Shown here piece after piece: positions 46,174-55,094 of a stretch of 64,000 nucleotides of DNA. Position numbers and translations under genes: made by a program. Positions within the stretch are counted from its first letter, which is position 1. Every line of letters begins with the position of its first letter. The notes under the pieces are model-generated. The model was not told the origin of the DNA. It ran no database searches and was given only the letters and a program-made list of their open reading frames with translations. Source of the stretch: Methylobacterium sp. SyP6R (GTDB lineage: Bacteria; Pseudomonadota; Alphaproteobacteria; Rhizobiales; Beijerinckiaceae); assembly GCF_019216885.1 (NCBI RefSeq), contig NZ_JAAQRC020000002.1, forward strand, positions 248,001-312,000, written 5' to 3'.

Positions 46174-47249
46174 GATGAAAAGACCGAGGTGAAGTCGATG
46201 TCGTAGCCGAAGGCCCGCGGGCCGACATGGGCGAGGCCCTTCGGCGACAGGAGGATGTCGGGTGCGGGCAAGGCCACCACCGTCACGCGCTGGCCGTAGC
46301 GCGCGGTCTCGGTGCCGATCGCCTCCCCCGAGACCGTGTCGAGGACGCAGATCAGGTCCGGGGTCATCACGACCGGCACCCCGTCCCGGAAGCCGACCGC
46401 CCACTCGTTCTGGAAGGCGAGTTCCATGCGGCTGCCGGCATCGTCGCCGAGCCCGTCGATGCGGGCCGAGCCGCGCAGGAAGCCGCCCGTCGCCGTGCGG
46501 TCGATGTCGCCGATCTTGCCGCGAAACAGGACCTTGCCGCCTTCATGCGCCACCACCGCGGCGACCGGGTCGGCGTGGGCGGCCCGCGCCTCGAGCACCG
46601 CCCGGCCGAGGCCGGTCGCCTTGGTGACGGTGTCGAGGACGCCCCATTGCTTGACCTCGCGCCCGGTGCGGGGCGCCTTGCAGGTCGCGGCGGTCGAGCC
46701 GACCTCGGTGCAGGCCTTGCGGGAGATCCGCTCCATCCAGGTCCAGGAGGCGGCGCGGGCCACCACCACCTCGTTGTCCCGGCAATCGACGAGGGTCAGC
46801 GGGTACATCCGGAGGTCGCCGATGGCGAAGCTCGTCATCTGCGCCTCCGGATAGGCGCGCCCCATCGCGTCGGCATCGACCACCGGGATGTCGAGATGCG
46901 CCGCCGCCAGGAACGGCGAGACGGCGTTGCCGCCGCCGATCTCGACGCTCATCACGGCGCGGAACCGCTTGCCCGTGACCTCCTCCATCAGCCGGACGGC
47001 GCGGGCGAGATGCGCCGGATCGACGAGCCGCTCCTGGCCGACGAGCGGCGCGCCCATCTTCGACACGACCGCCACATGGTCGTCGTCGTCGAGCGCCCGC
47101 GGGTCGATCAGCCGGCAGCGCTTGCCCTCGGCGTAGAGCGTCCTGAGGTTGAGCTCGGCGAGGTACGGGCTGCCGCCGCCGCCCGTCCCGAGGATCCAGG
47201 CGCCGATGCCGAGGGGCGCGATCTCCTCGGGCTCGAATTCGCGGATCAT
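46170..47249 (-). CDS. DUF917 / S-methylthiohydantoin desulfurase-domain protein
   Basis: This 359-residue protein has the DUF917 opening APLGIGAWILGTGGGGSPY, VSKMGAPLVGQER, and SVEIGGGNAVSPFLAAA. It overlaps hyuA by ATGA and likely forms a functional pair with it. The family has been linked to breakdown of sulfur-containing hydantoins; the substrate here is unproven. Upstream, 190 bp away, the AroM-LuxR gene is divergent and may regulate the pair. Confidence 0.88.
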   Translation of the reverse strand: MIREFEPEEIAPLGIGAWILGTGGGGSPYLAELNLRTLYAEGKRCRLIDPRALDDDDHVAVVSKMGAPLVGQERLVDPAHLARAVRLMEEVTGKRFRAVMSVEIGGGNAVSPFLAAAHLDIPVVDADAMGRAYPEAQMTSFAIGDLRMYPLTLVDCRDNEVVVARAASWTWMERISRKACTEVGSTAATCKAPRTGREVKQWGVLDTVTKATGLGRAVLEARAAHADPVAAVVAHEGGKVLFRGKIGDIDRTATGGFLRGSARIDGLGDDAGSRMELAFQNEWAVGFRDGVPVVMTPDLICVLDTVSGEAIGTETARYGQRVTVVALPAPDILLSPKGLAHVGPRAFGYDIDFTSVFSS

Positions 47250-47319
47250 GACCCCTCCTCACTGATCGGCGGCGAGGGTAAGGTCGGGCGCGGGCCCCGC
47301 CTATCCGGAGAGGCCCCTA

Positions 47320-47417
47320 GAGCGGCGTCGGATCGCGTTGCCATCGGACGCCGCTCCAGGATTTCGATTTTACCGCATTTTCCACGACGAACCGGTATCC
47401 CCTTCGTCGGAAAATGC
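47320..47417. repeat. Family-3 double-hairpin element, copy 1
   Basis: The first hairpin is GAGCGGCGTC (47320-47329) with GACGCCGCTC (47347-47356). The second is GCATTTTCC and GACGAA (47375-47391) with TTCGTC and GGAAAATGC (47403-47417). It fills most of the divergent gap and ends 22 bp before the AroM-LuxR start, so it should lie in that gene's promoter or leader. A relative is at 59.4 kb. Confidence 0.8.
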
Positions 47418-47439
47418 TCGAGCCAGGAGCAGACGTTTC

Positions 47440-48366
47440 GTGGCGGGTCGCCTCAAGCGCGTGGTGTTCATCGAGGCCGGCCAGAGCCCGCGGGACGACA
47501 TCGTCCCGGAGATCCTGCTGCAGCTGAACGGGCCGGTCGAGCCGGTCGAGCGGGGCGCCCTCGACGGGCTGTCGCCGGCCGAGATCGCTGCCCTCGTGCC
47601 GGAGGCCGGCGAGGCGTCGCTCGTCACCCGCCTGCGCAGCGGCGAGGACGTCGTCGTATCCAAGGCCGCAGTCGGCGAGCGCATGGCGGCGATCCTGGCC
47701 TCCCTGCGCCCGCGCGAGTTCGACCTCGTGGTGATCCTCTCGACCGGGCTGCTGCGCGACTTCGACAGCCCGACCCCGATGGTGAACGCCCAGCGCGCCA
47801 TCGAATCCGGCATCCGGGCGCTCGCGGCGGAGGAGCAGCGCCTCGGCATCGTGCAGCCGATCGCCCGGCAGATCGAGGAGGTCCGGCTCCCCACCCTCGC
47901 CGATTACCCGGTCAGCCTCACCCACGCGATGCCGGGCGACCGCGACGCGCTCGCCCGCGCCATCGTCGATCTCGGCGGCTGCGAGGTGATCGTGCTGAAC
48001 TCGGTCGCCTTCGACGAGCGCGACCGCGCGATCGTCGCGCGGGCGACGGGCCGGCCCGTGGTGCTCGCCCGCCGCATCGTCGCGGGGGCGATCCGGCTGC
48101 TGCTCGACCAGGGCGGCGAGCCCTCGGGCGAACCGCGCCACGGACTTGCCGATTACGGCGAGCGCCTGTCCCGGCTCACCCCGCGCGAGCGCCAAGTGCT
48201 CTCGCTGATGGCGGAAGGGCTGACCTCGAAGGCGATCGGCCGCCAGCTCGCGATCAGCCCGAAGACCGTGGAGATCCACCGCTCCAAGGTGATGGGCAAG
48301 ATGGAAGTGGGCTCGCTGGGGGCGCTGATCCGGCTGGTGATGGCGGCGGAGGCGCCGGATGCATAG
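47440..48366 (+). CDS. AroM-domain protein fused to a LuxR-type HTH
   Basis: This 308-residue protein starts at GTG 47440 behind AGGAG. Residues 5-222 match the AroM family (FIEAGQSPRDDIVPEI, VSKAAVGERMAAI, RRIVAGAIRLLL) and align end to end with the stand-alone AroM at 52.8 kb. Residues 243-303 are a GerE/LuxR helix-turn-helix (RLTPRERQVLSLMAEGLTSK, then AIGRQLAISPKTVEIHRS). The stand-alone AroM has cysteines at 100 and 187; the aligned residues here are Ser101 and Ser188. AroM is related in fold to Asp/Glu/hydantoin racemases, so this may be an inactivated racemase-like domain used as a sensor. It is divergent from DUF917-hyuA, its likely target. Confidence 0.88.
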   Translation: MAGRLKRVVFIEAGQSPRDDIVPEILLQLNGPVEPVERGALDGLSPAEIAALVPEAGEASLVTRLRSGEDVVVSKAAVGERMAAILASLRPREFDLVVILSTGLLRDFDSPTPMVNAQRAIESGIRALAAEEQRLGIVQPIARQIEEVRLPTLADYPVSLTHAMPGDRDALARAIVDLGGCEVIVLNSVAFDERDRAIVARATGRPVVLARRIVAGAIRLLLDQGGEPSGEPRHGLADYGERLSRLTPRERQVLSLMAEGLTSKAIGRQLAISPKTVEIHRSKVMGKMEVGSLGALIRLVMAAEAPDA

Positions 48367-48510
48367 TGTTGAATTCGATCTTTTAGCACTGTGATGACAT
48401 GCTCGAGGCTCTCGATACGCATACCATCCAGTTCACGCTGCCGCCTCATACCGATCGTCCGCCGGTACGGCCCGGGCCTCATAGACACGAACGATACCTT
48501 TGGCTGATCT

Positions 48511-49689
48511 AATACCAACGGCCTGAGAGGGTGACTCGTCGTGTTGCGCCTTGGGTTGGCTTCTGATTCGATTGCGGGATCAGGAGAGTCTGCCATGGCC
48601 GGGATCGCCATCACCCGCACCGATTTGACCGCCGAGGAGTTGCGGTCCGCCTCCGCCACGGCGCCCAGCATCCTGGCGGCCCGGCGCATGCTGGCGCTCG
48701 CCCTGGTGCTGGATGGGGCCGACCGCACCGGCGCCGCCCGCTCCTGCGGCATGGATCGGCAGACTCTGCGCGACTGGGTCCATCGCTACAACGCCGAGGG
48801 ACTCGCCGGTCTGAACGACCGCAAGGCGCCGGGGCGGGCCGCCAAGCTGACGCCCGAGCAGAAGCAGCAACTGGCTGCTCTGGTCGAAGCGGGACCGGAC
48901 TTTGACAAGGACGGCGTGGTGCGCTGGCGCCGGGTCGACCTGCAGGCACGGATCAAGGAGTTGTTCGGGGTCGAGATGCACGAGCGCACGGTCGGCAAGC
49001 ATCTGGCGGAGTTGGGCTTCGTGCGGCTCTCGGTTCGCCCGCAGCATCCCAAGGCCAGCGACGAGACCCAGGACGCTTTTAAAAAAGCTTCGCCGCGCGC
49101 GTGGCAGAGATCCTGCCCGACCCCGCCCGCGCCAAGCCGCTCGAGATCTGGTTCCAGGATGAAGCCCGCGTCGGCCAGCAGGGCACGCTGACGCGGGTCT
49201 GGGCGCGCAAGGGCACGCGCCCGCGGGCTCCGCGCGACCAACGCTACAAGTGGACGTATCTGTTTGGCGCTGCCTGCCCGGCACGCGGGACCAGCGCGGC
49301 TTTAGTGCTGCCGACGGTCAACACGCAGATGATGTCGCTGCATCTGGCCGAGATCAGCAAGCAGGTCGCGCCGGGCTCGCACGCGATCCTGGTTCTGGAC
49401 GGGGCTGGCTACCACGGCACGGCCAAGACGCGCCGCCCGCGTGGCCTAGTCGTGCCGGACAACATCACGTTGATGCATCTGCCAGCGTCATCGCCGGAAC
49501 TGAACCCGATGGAGGTGGTCTGGCAGTACTTGCGTCAGAACAAGCTCGCCAACCGGGTGTTCCGCGACTACCGCCAGATCGTCGATGCCTGCTGCGACGC
49601 CTGGAACTTCTTCGCTGACAACCCAGGCCTCGTCACATCCATCACCGCCCGGGACTGGGCACAGGTCAAACTCTAGGGCCACTGGTATA
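48511..49689 (+). mobile_element. IS630-family insertion sequence
   Basis: The ends carry matching inverted repeats: AATACCAACGGCCTGAGAG on the left (from about 48512) and its counterpart CTCTAGGGCCACTGGTAT on the right (about 49671-49688). TA dinucleotides lie beside both, fitting IS630 targeting, though the exact boundary could not be fixed to the base. The element is about 1.18 kb with one transposase in two frames. It separates the AroM-LuxR gene from the low-GC island. Confidence 0.85.
48595..49676 (+). CDS. IS630 transposase, two overlapping frames
   Basis: Frame one (48595-49191) holds the HTH half (ARSCGMDRQTLRDWVHRY, HERTVGKHLAELGF). Frame two (entered near 49087, ends 49676) holds the DDE half: Asp in IWFQDEARVG, Asp in AILVLDGAGYH and Glu in PELNPMEVVWQYL. 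The frames meet at a T4A6 run (49077-49086). A -1 shift there joins FKK to SFAARVAEILP, the sequence that the relic at 5.0 kb encodes in one frame. So either ribosomal slippage makes the full protein or one A was lost and the gene is dead. Confidence 0.85.
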
Positions 49690-50018
49690 ACGACAACATT
49701 TCAAGGCATCGTGGCTATCGGGCGAACACCATTTACGGCCCATCTCCTCGACAGCAAACTCGGATAATATTTCGAAATTTATGACTCGCTGCCGTGCAGG
49801 TCACAATCAGCATCAGCTCAAAAGATGGACATAAATCCAGCAAATCCAGCTCAGCGTCTATAATTTAACATCTATTATCGCACGATTGATTTTTTACATC
49901 GAGGTGCGGGCATGCTTTATTCTTCACGCACCCCCGCAAATCGTCAGCAACGTTGGTTGAATACCGACACAAATTCGCATGCCGAAAATGTGCATCTGGC
50001 AATTCAACCGCATAGAAT
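49690..50018. other. AT-rich flank of the low-GC island, no gene
   Basis: About 330 bp behind the insertion sequence are clearly AT-rich and carry no convincing open frame. The 3' end of the helical-repeat gene lies at its right edge. No terminator with a clear T-run was identified. Confidence 0.6.
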
Positions 50019-52031
50019 TCATTTGCGAGCTATTTGCCTGATTGCATCATAGTGACCATCAAGTTGCAGACCGATTCGCTCAAGAAAATCAATTATATCA
50101 GCAAGTTCCTTACCCATTTCAGATGATATTTGCGAAAGCGACAGCTCAATCTTAGCTTTCGCAATCGGGTCGACTGACAGTGACAATTGAGGATATACAA
50201 TAAGCCAAATTTGATAATGATTTCTAAGCGCCAAATCTTTCGCTACAATATATTTTATATCGGCCTCATTTAATTTCTCACTAAGTTCGGCATAGCTGAT
50301 GGATTGAACTGATTTGCCATTTTCTGATAATGTAATTTTATTATTTTCTTTATCGTCGGCAATCTCGGCGGTAATCGAGGGGGCATCTGTTGCATTTTTT
50401 CTTGATTTAAAAGACACGTATTGCGTGTAGATTTTGTCGATGATTGAAACCGCATGCCCCGCCACGGTCGCGACCTGAGAGGCTTCCAACAAGCTAATCA
50501 TTGTTTCTGGCTCCTTATAAGTCTTATAAGATCTCATGACAGGGGATTGCAAGGATTGGTGGGTCAATCCGACACTCTCACCGGACAAGGGCGCCAAATC
50601 ATATCTGAATAACCTAATCTGTTCTTCTTTCAGGCGCGCCGCAGACCACCAAAGCCCAAAAGCACGCTGATCGAATGGCGAATATACTCGAAAAGGCGAT
50701 ACAAATGCAACTCTCCAGATAGAGCGAAGAATCGGCAAGGTTCGAAGATTTTGCAGCTCCTGGTGAAGCTCAGGGATTTTAGAATGATCGCCGGCATGTA
50801 CAACGGCTGCGATCATCCCACATTTCTCAAGCGTATCGCCAGCTTCTTCGTGTCGCCCTTCAATATAATCTAAGCTGCCCTCCTTCATGGAGCGCGCCAG
50901 ACCTAGAGCAGCCGTCCACCGAACAAAACTATGCTTTGAGTCCAACATTGACACGAATTGGGATTCGTATTGGCATTCGCCCGCCAACGCAAGCGAGTAG
51001 AGAAGCTGGCAGCGAATTTCGTTGTCTTCTTCCGAGCTAAGAATGCGTTCGGCAAATCCCTCTGTACCGGACCAGTCAATTGGAACCATCCGCAGAGAAC
51101 TATATGCCCAATCTAAGTATCCGTAGCCGGCACCTTTTTGCCTGATGTACTCTGCGACCAAAGAGGCGACATGCTTATCCCGTAACTCTCCTAGCGCTAT
51201 AGAGGCAGAAACACGGCGTTGATGACCGATTTCAGAATATTCTCCGATCGTCCCCAAAAGAAATCTGACAGATCGAACAGAGCGAGCCTCTTGTAAAACG
51301 TCGCAAGTTATCTCTCTCCAACTTACAGAGCTCGATTGGTTGTAGCAATGTATAAGGCCATCGACGCAAGCTGGCGACAATTCATGATCTACAGCCCTAA
51401 TAATACTTCCGTAGCGAGATCGACTCGGCTCCATTTCCTCATATATTTGTGTCAAATCCCTCAATTGCTCTAAAATATATCTTCTGTTGTCTGGCGTTGT
51501 TGCAGATCCAGCAAATCTAACAAGGGCTTCTATGACATAAGAAGAAAGCTTGCCAAAATAATATCGGTCGTAATTTCCAGCTACTTGGCTTCTATCAGTG
51601 ATCCATTCTCCGGTATATGCAAGATCTTGTAAAAAATAAGACCAATTACCCGATTTTAGAAAACCAAGAGCTTCAATTGTACGCCTCAGGCAATCCATTG
51701 ATTCTTCGTTCTTCTTAAGAATTTCGATCAACGGCCTATCCAGCTCGTTACTTGATTTAAAGCCGGCAAAACATGCTGCGGCGGCGCCCGATTGATGCCA
51801 TCCGCCATGAATCAGCGATTCTTTAAATATACTTGCTACTTTAGGACCAAGAGATGAAGATAAATTTTTTAATCTTATTGACGTCTGATGTGTGTCATTG
51901 TGCGCAAAATCATTATTAACAAGAGCATTTGCAACTTTGTGAGCATCCAACACACTTAATCTCTTGCAGGCATCCTGCCCTGCGACCGGGTCATTTTCAT
52001 AAATTTTCACAACGTCCTGATCTAAACCCAT
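50019..52031 (-). CDS. Low-GC helical-repeat (HEAT/ARM-like) protein of unknown function
   Basis: This 670-residue cytoplasmic-looking protein has no signal peptide or membrane segment. Most of it consists of paired amphipathic helices of the HEAT/ARM kind (for example RRVSASIALGELRDKHVASL and FVRWTAALGLARSMKEGSLD). From about residue 510 it changes to a separate C-terminal part with a lysine/asparagine-rich linker and a predicted helical end. ATG 52031 was chosen because GAGGT lies 5 bp upstream; an in-frame GTG is 24 bp further out. Codon use is AT-rich, unlike every neighbour, so the gene is likely imported. I do not recognise a catalytic domain or a named family. Confidence 0.75.
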   Translation of the reverse strand: MGLDQDVVKIYENDPVAGQDACKRLSVLDAHKVANALVNNDFAHNDTHQTSIRLKNLSSSLGPKVASIFKESLIHGGWHQSGAAAACFAGFKSSNELDRPLIEILKKNEESMDCLRRTIEALGFLKSGNWSYFLQDLAYTGEWITDRSQVAGNYDRYYFGKLSSYVIEALVRFAGSATTPDNRRYILEQLRDLTQIYEEMEPSRSRYGSIIRAVDHELSPACVDGLIHCYNQSSSVSWREITCDVLQEARSVRSVRFLLGTIGEYSEIGHQRRVSASIALGELRDKHVASLVAEYIRQKGAGYGYLDWAYSSLRMVPIDWSGTEGFAERILSSEEDNEIRCQLLYSLALAGECQYESQFVSMLDSKHSFVRWTAALGLARSMKEGSLDYIEGRHEEAGDTLEKCGMIAAVVHAGDHSKIPELHQELQNLRTLPILRSIWRVAFVSPFRVYSPFDQRAFGLWWSAARLKEEQIRLFRYDLAPLSGESVGLTHQSLQSPVMRSYKTYKEPETMISLLEASQVATVAGHAVSIIDKIYTQYVSFKSRKNATDAPSITAEIADDKENNKITLSENGKSVQSISYAELSEKLNEADIKYIVAKDLALRNHYQIWLIVYPQLSLSVDPIAKAKIELSLSQISSEMGKELADIIDFLERIGLQLDGHYDAIRQIARK

Positions 52032-52059
52032 TTCACACCTCAAATTCGCACGCACATCA

Positions 52060-52500
52060 GTTCGGTCTATAGACCTTCAAGTCCAAGATATGGCTTCCTA
52101 CTGCTTAAAATGGCATCTCGTTCGTTCATACTAGCAGGACGAAAGCGCCGCGATAGTACCTATTTTTCCGTGGCTCCGCTGAAAGCAGCAGCGAAATGCA
52201 AAATCATAACAAGTAAATGGTGATATTATTTGCAAATTTCTGAGTCTAAGATCATTATATAAACGACTCTTTACGTCATGTAGTAGATACAGCGTAGAAC
52301 ATTATAAAAAAATTTAAAAATCTTGCCAATATAATTAAAAATTTTTGTTTGCGACAGCCATAAAAACGGTCGCAAATATTGTATTTGTTGTATAATTTAC
52401 ATTACATAATAAGATTATTGTAGCAAAAATCTAGAAGAAAAGATAATTATAAATCAATTAATTTCCGAGAATTGTTTATATTTTTCTAAGAATTTTAGGT
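52060..52500. other. AT-rich region upstream of the helical-repeat gene
   Basis: About 440 bp are very AT-rich and hold no convincing gene. They should include the promoter of the leftward helical-repeat gene. Composition returns abruptly to GC-rich near 52500, which marks the right edge of the imported island. Confidence 0.65.
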
Positions 52501-52780
52501 GCGGGATGCAATTTTCGCATCCAAGCTCATGCACTAGCCCGTCTTATAGCGCAATCCTCACGCTTGGCGTCCTATTGACGGGGGGCCACCCCTCGCCCTT
52601 ACCAGCCTTTCCAATGGCTAGGCCGCTTGGATCCAGACTGTGTGCCGACCCGCGATTGCCCACCCAGCGGGCAGAAACCCTCGTTTAGCCACCCGCTTCC
52701 TAAGGGCACTCCCCTATAGCGGCTTGCTCGGACGAGGGTCTAGCTTCGGGTGGGTCGACGCGGAACCGGCAGGGGATTGG
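52501..52780 (+). promoter_or_regulatory. Structured leader region upstream of aroM
   Basis: A hairpin GGATGC-AATTTTC-GCATCC lies at 52504-52522, and CCACCCG (52689-52695) can pair with CGGGTGG (52747-52753). No known riboswitch class is recognised. The segment has no good coding frame and should contain the promoter of aroM and its ABC operon. Confidence 0.35.
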
Positions 52781-53446
52781 ATGAAGCGCACGAACCGGCT
52801 CGCTTTCGTGACGATCGGGCAGTCGCCGCGGATCGACATGGTGCCGGAGATGCTGGCCGAGATCGGCGGTGAGGTCGAGGTGCGGGAATACGGCGTGCTC
52901 GACGATGCGAAGGAGGCCGAGATCGCCGCCCTGCACCCGCGCGAGGGCGAGGCCTCCTTCGCCAGCCGCCTGCGCGACGGGCGCGAGGCGGTGCTGTCGA
53001 AAGACCGCATCGAGGAGCGCCTGTCGGATCTTCTCAAGGCCATCGACCGCCACGGCCACGACGCGGTCGTGCTCCTGTGCACGGGCACGCAGGTCGAACC
53101 GCTCGCGAACACGCTCCTTGTCGAATCCCAGCGCATCGTCGATGCCACCGTCGAGGCGCTCGCCGCCTCGTGCCCGAAGCTCGGCGTGATGGTGCCGCTC
53201 GCCCGCCAGGTCGCGGAGTTCCCGGCGCGGCACGTCTTCCGCGGTAAGCCGAAGGTCGTGGCGGCCTCGCCATACGCCGGCGACGCCATGGCGGAGCGCG
53301 CCGCAATGCTGGCCGACCGCGACCTGATCGTCATGCATTGCATGGGCTACACCGAGGCGATGCGCCGCGAGGTCCGCGACGCCGTCGAGGCCCCCGTCCT
53401 CCTGTCGCGCCGGATCGTTGCCGGCGCCGTCCGCCAGCTTCTCTGA
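52781..53446 (+). CDS. AroM-family protein
   Basis: This 221-residue protein has the AroM opening RLAFVTIGQSPRIDMVPEML, VLSKDRIEERL, VMVPLARQVAEF and RRIVAGAVRQLL. It keeps Cys100 (VLLCTGTQ) and Cys187 (IVMHCMGY), placed like the paired cysteines of Asp/Glu/hydantoin racemases. AroM itself has no proven reaction. AGGGG lies 7 bp upstream of the ATG. It leads the operon of the second peptide-type ABC importer, so it may act on the imported compound. Confidence 0.88.
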   Translation: MKRTNRLAFVTIGQSPRIDMVPEMLAEIGGEVEVREYGVLDDAKEAEIAALHPREGEASFASRLRDGREAVLSKDRIEERLSDLLKAIDRHGHDAVVLLCTGTQVEPLANTLLVESQRIVDATVEALAASCPKLGVMVPLARQVAEFPARHVFRGKPKVVAASPYAGDAMAERAAMLADRDLIVMHCMGYTEAMRREVRDAVEAPVLLSRRIVAGAVRQLL

Positions 53447-53482
53447 TCGCAAGCCTCTCTGATCGCAAACCTCTGATCGAAG
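53441..53482 (+). repeat. Short tandem repeat between aroM and the receptor gene
   Basis: CTCTGATCGCAA-type units start at 53441, 53457 and 53471. The first overlaps the aroM stop codon. The repeat stretches the intergenic gap to 46 bp and may tune coupling or be a slippage product. Confidence 0.6.
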
Positions 53483-53492
53483 GAATCGCCCG

Positions 53493-55076
53493 ATGCGCAG
53501 ACTCGGCCTCGGATTGCTCGCAGCGGCTCTGCTGGCGGGCGCCGTCGGTCCCGCCGGCGCCTTCGAGCGCGTCGGCGACCGCAAGGTGATCGTGTTCGGC
53601 GGGCGCCAGCAGGTGCCGGTGCTCGATCCGCACGTGCGCTACGACTGGTCGACCCGCATGCTGCAGCAGGCGGTCTACGACGCCCTCGTCAAGTACGAGG
53701 GCAACCCGGCCGAGGTGAAGCCGTGGCTCGCCGAGAGCTGGGAGACCAGCCCCGACGGCAAGACCTGGACGTTCCATCTCACCGGTACGGCGAAGTTCCA
53801 TACCGGCGACCCGGTCGATGCCGAGGCCGTGCGCTACTCCTTCGTGCGGGGCCTGAAGCTCAACAAGGGCGTCGCCTGGATGCTCAAGGACTTCCTCGGG
53901 CCGGAGGGCGTCGAGGCGGTCGATGCCAGGACCGTCCGCTTCACGCTGAAAAAACCTTACGCGGCCTTCCTGTCGTTCCTGCCCTGGTGGTACGTCGTCG
54001 ATCCGAAGCAGGTCGAAGCACATGCGGTCGACGGCGACGACGGCCAGAAGTGGCTCACCGACCACGAGGCCGGCTCCGGCCCGTTCACGATCAAGCGCTG
54101 GGAGCCCAACGTGCTCCACGAACTCGCCGCGGTGCCCGATTACTGGAAGGGCTGGCCGCAGGGCGAGGCGCACCGCCCGGCCGGCGTGATCTACCGGATC
54201 GTCCGCGAGCCGGCCGCCCAGAAGGCCTCGCTGCTGCGGGGCGAATCCGACATCGTCGAGGGCCTGACGCCGGACGACTACGTCCAGGTCGCGCGCCAGA
54301 AGGGCGTGGCGATCGAGGACCATGCCGGCATGACGACCTTCGGCATCAAGATGAACAACAAGGTCGGGCCGACCGCCGACCCGAACCTGCGCAAGGCGAT
54401 CGCCTACGCCCTCGACTATGACGGCCTGGTCCAGATCTACAACGGTGCCGCCAGGCTCCAGACGAGCGTGTTTCCGGCCGGCATGAAGGGCCATATCGAC
54501 GTGCCGGGCATGCCGCGGCGCGACCTCGCCAAGGCGAAGGAGTATCTGGCGAAGTCGGCCTATCCGAATGGCGGGATCACCCTCGAATACGACCACATCA
54601 CCGGGCTCGAGGAGGCGCGCCGGATCGGCCTTCTTCTCCTCGACAATCTCTCCGCCCTCAACATCAAGGTCGACATGCGGCCCGAGCAATGGCCGAACAT
54701 GGTGGCCAAGGGCTCGAAACCGGAGACCTCGCCGAACCTGACCTCGGTCTTCGTGACGCCGATCTCGACCGACCCGGACGCGGTCGCCTATCAGTACCAC
54801 CCCAATTCCTGGGGCCAGTACTTCGCGATGTCGTTCTACGACAACCCGGACGTCGCCCGGATGATCGACGAGGCACGCTCGACGCCCGACTGGGACAAGC
54901 GTGCGCCCCTCTATGCCGAGATCCAGAAGCGGATCGTCGCCGACCAGCCGGAGGTGTTCGGCATGGTGCAGAACCGCCGCTGGGCCCGCCGCGACGTGCT
55001 GAAGGGCTTCAGCTTCAGCCCGGTGCGGTTCACCGGCGAGGTCGACCTCTACCCGCTCTGGATCGACGCCAAGTAG
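53493..55076 (+). CDS. Extracellular solute-binding protein, family 5 (DppA type)
   Basis: This 527-residue receptor has a signal peptide ending near PAGA (residue about 23). Family-5 features follow: TSPDGKTWTFHLTGTAKFHTG, then GPFTIKRWEPN and a C-terminal EIQKRIVADQPEVFGMVQNR. It is distinct from the receptor at 40.5 kb. It sits between aroM and the permease genes, so its ligand is probably also the AroM substrate or effector. Confidence 0.92.
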   Translation: MRRLGLGLLAAALLAGAVGPAGAFERVGDRKVIVFGGRQQVPVLDPHVRYDWSTRMLQQAVYDALVKYEGNPAEVKPWLAESWETSPDGKTWTFHLTGTAKFHTGDPVDAEAVRYSFVRGLKLNKGVAWMLKDFLGPEGVEAVDARTVRFTLKKPYAAFLSFLPWWYVVDPKQVEAHAVDGDDGQKWLTDHEAGSGPFTIKRWEPNVLHELAAVPDYWKGWPQGEAHRPAGVIYRIVREPAAQKASLLRGESDIVEGLTPDDYVQVARQKGVAIEDHAGMTTFGIKMNNKVGPTADPNLRKAIAYALDYDGLVQIYNGAARLQTSVFPAGMKGHIDVPGMPRRDLAKAKEYLAKSAYPNGGITLEYDHITGLEEARRIGLLLLDNLSALNIKVDMRPEQWPNMVAKGSKPETSPNLTSVFVTPISTDPDAVAYQYHPNSWGQYFAMSFYDNPDVARMIDEARSTPDWDKRAPLYAEIQKRIVADQPEVFGMVQNRRWARRDVLKGFSFSPVRFTGEVDLYPLWIDAK

Positions 55077-55094
55077 GCTCGAGGGGGAACGGCT

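Noticed and set aside
49690..52500. Integrated phage or integrative element
   Set aside because: Only one unrecognised gene with AT-rich flanks is present; no integrase, attachment-site repeat or phage gene was seen.
52501..52780. A tRNA gene or known riboswitch in the GC-rich leader of aroM
   Set aside because: No cloverleaf, anticodon arm or CCA end could be drawn, and no conserved riboswitch core was recognised.
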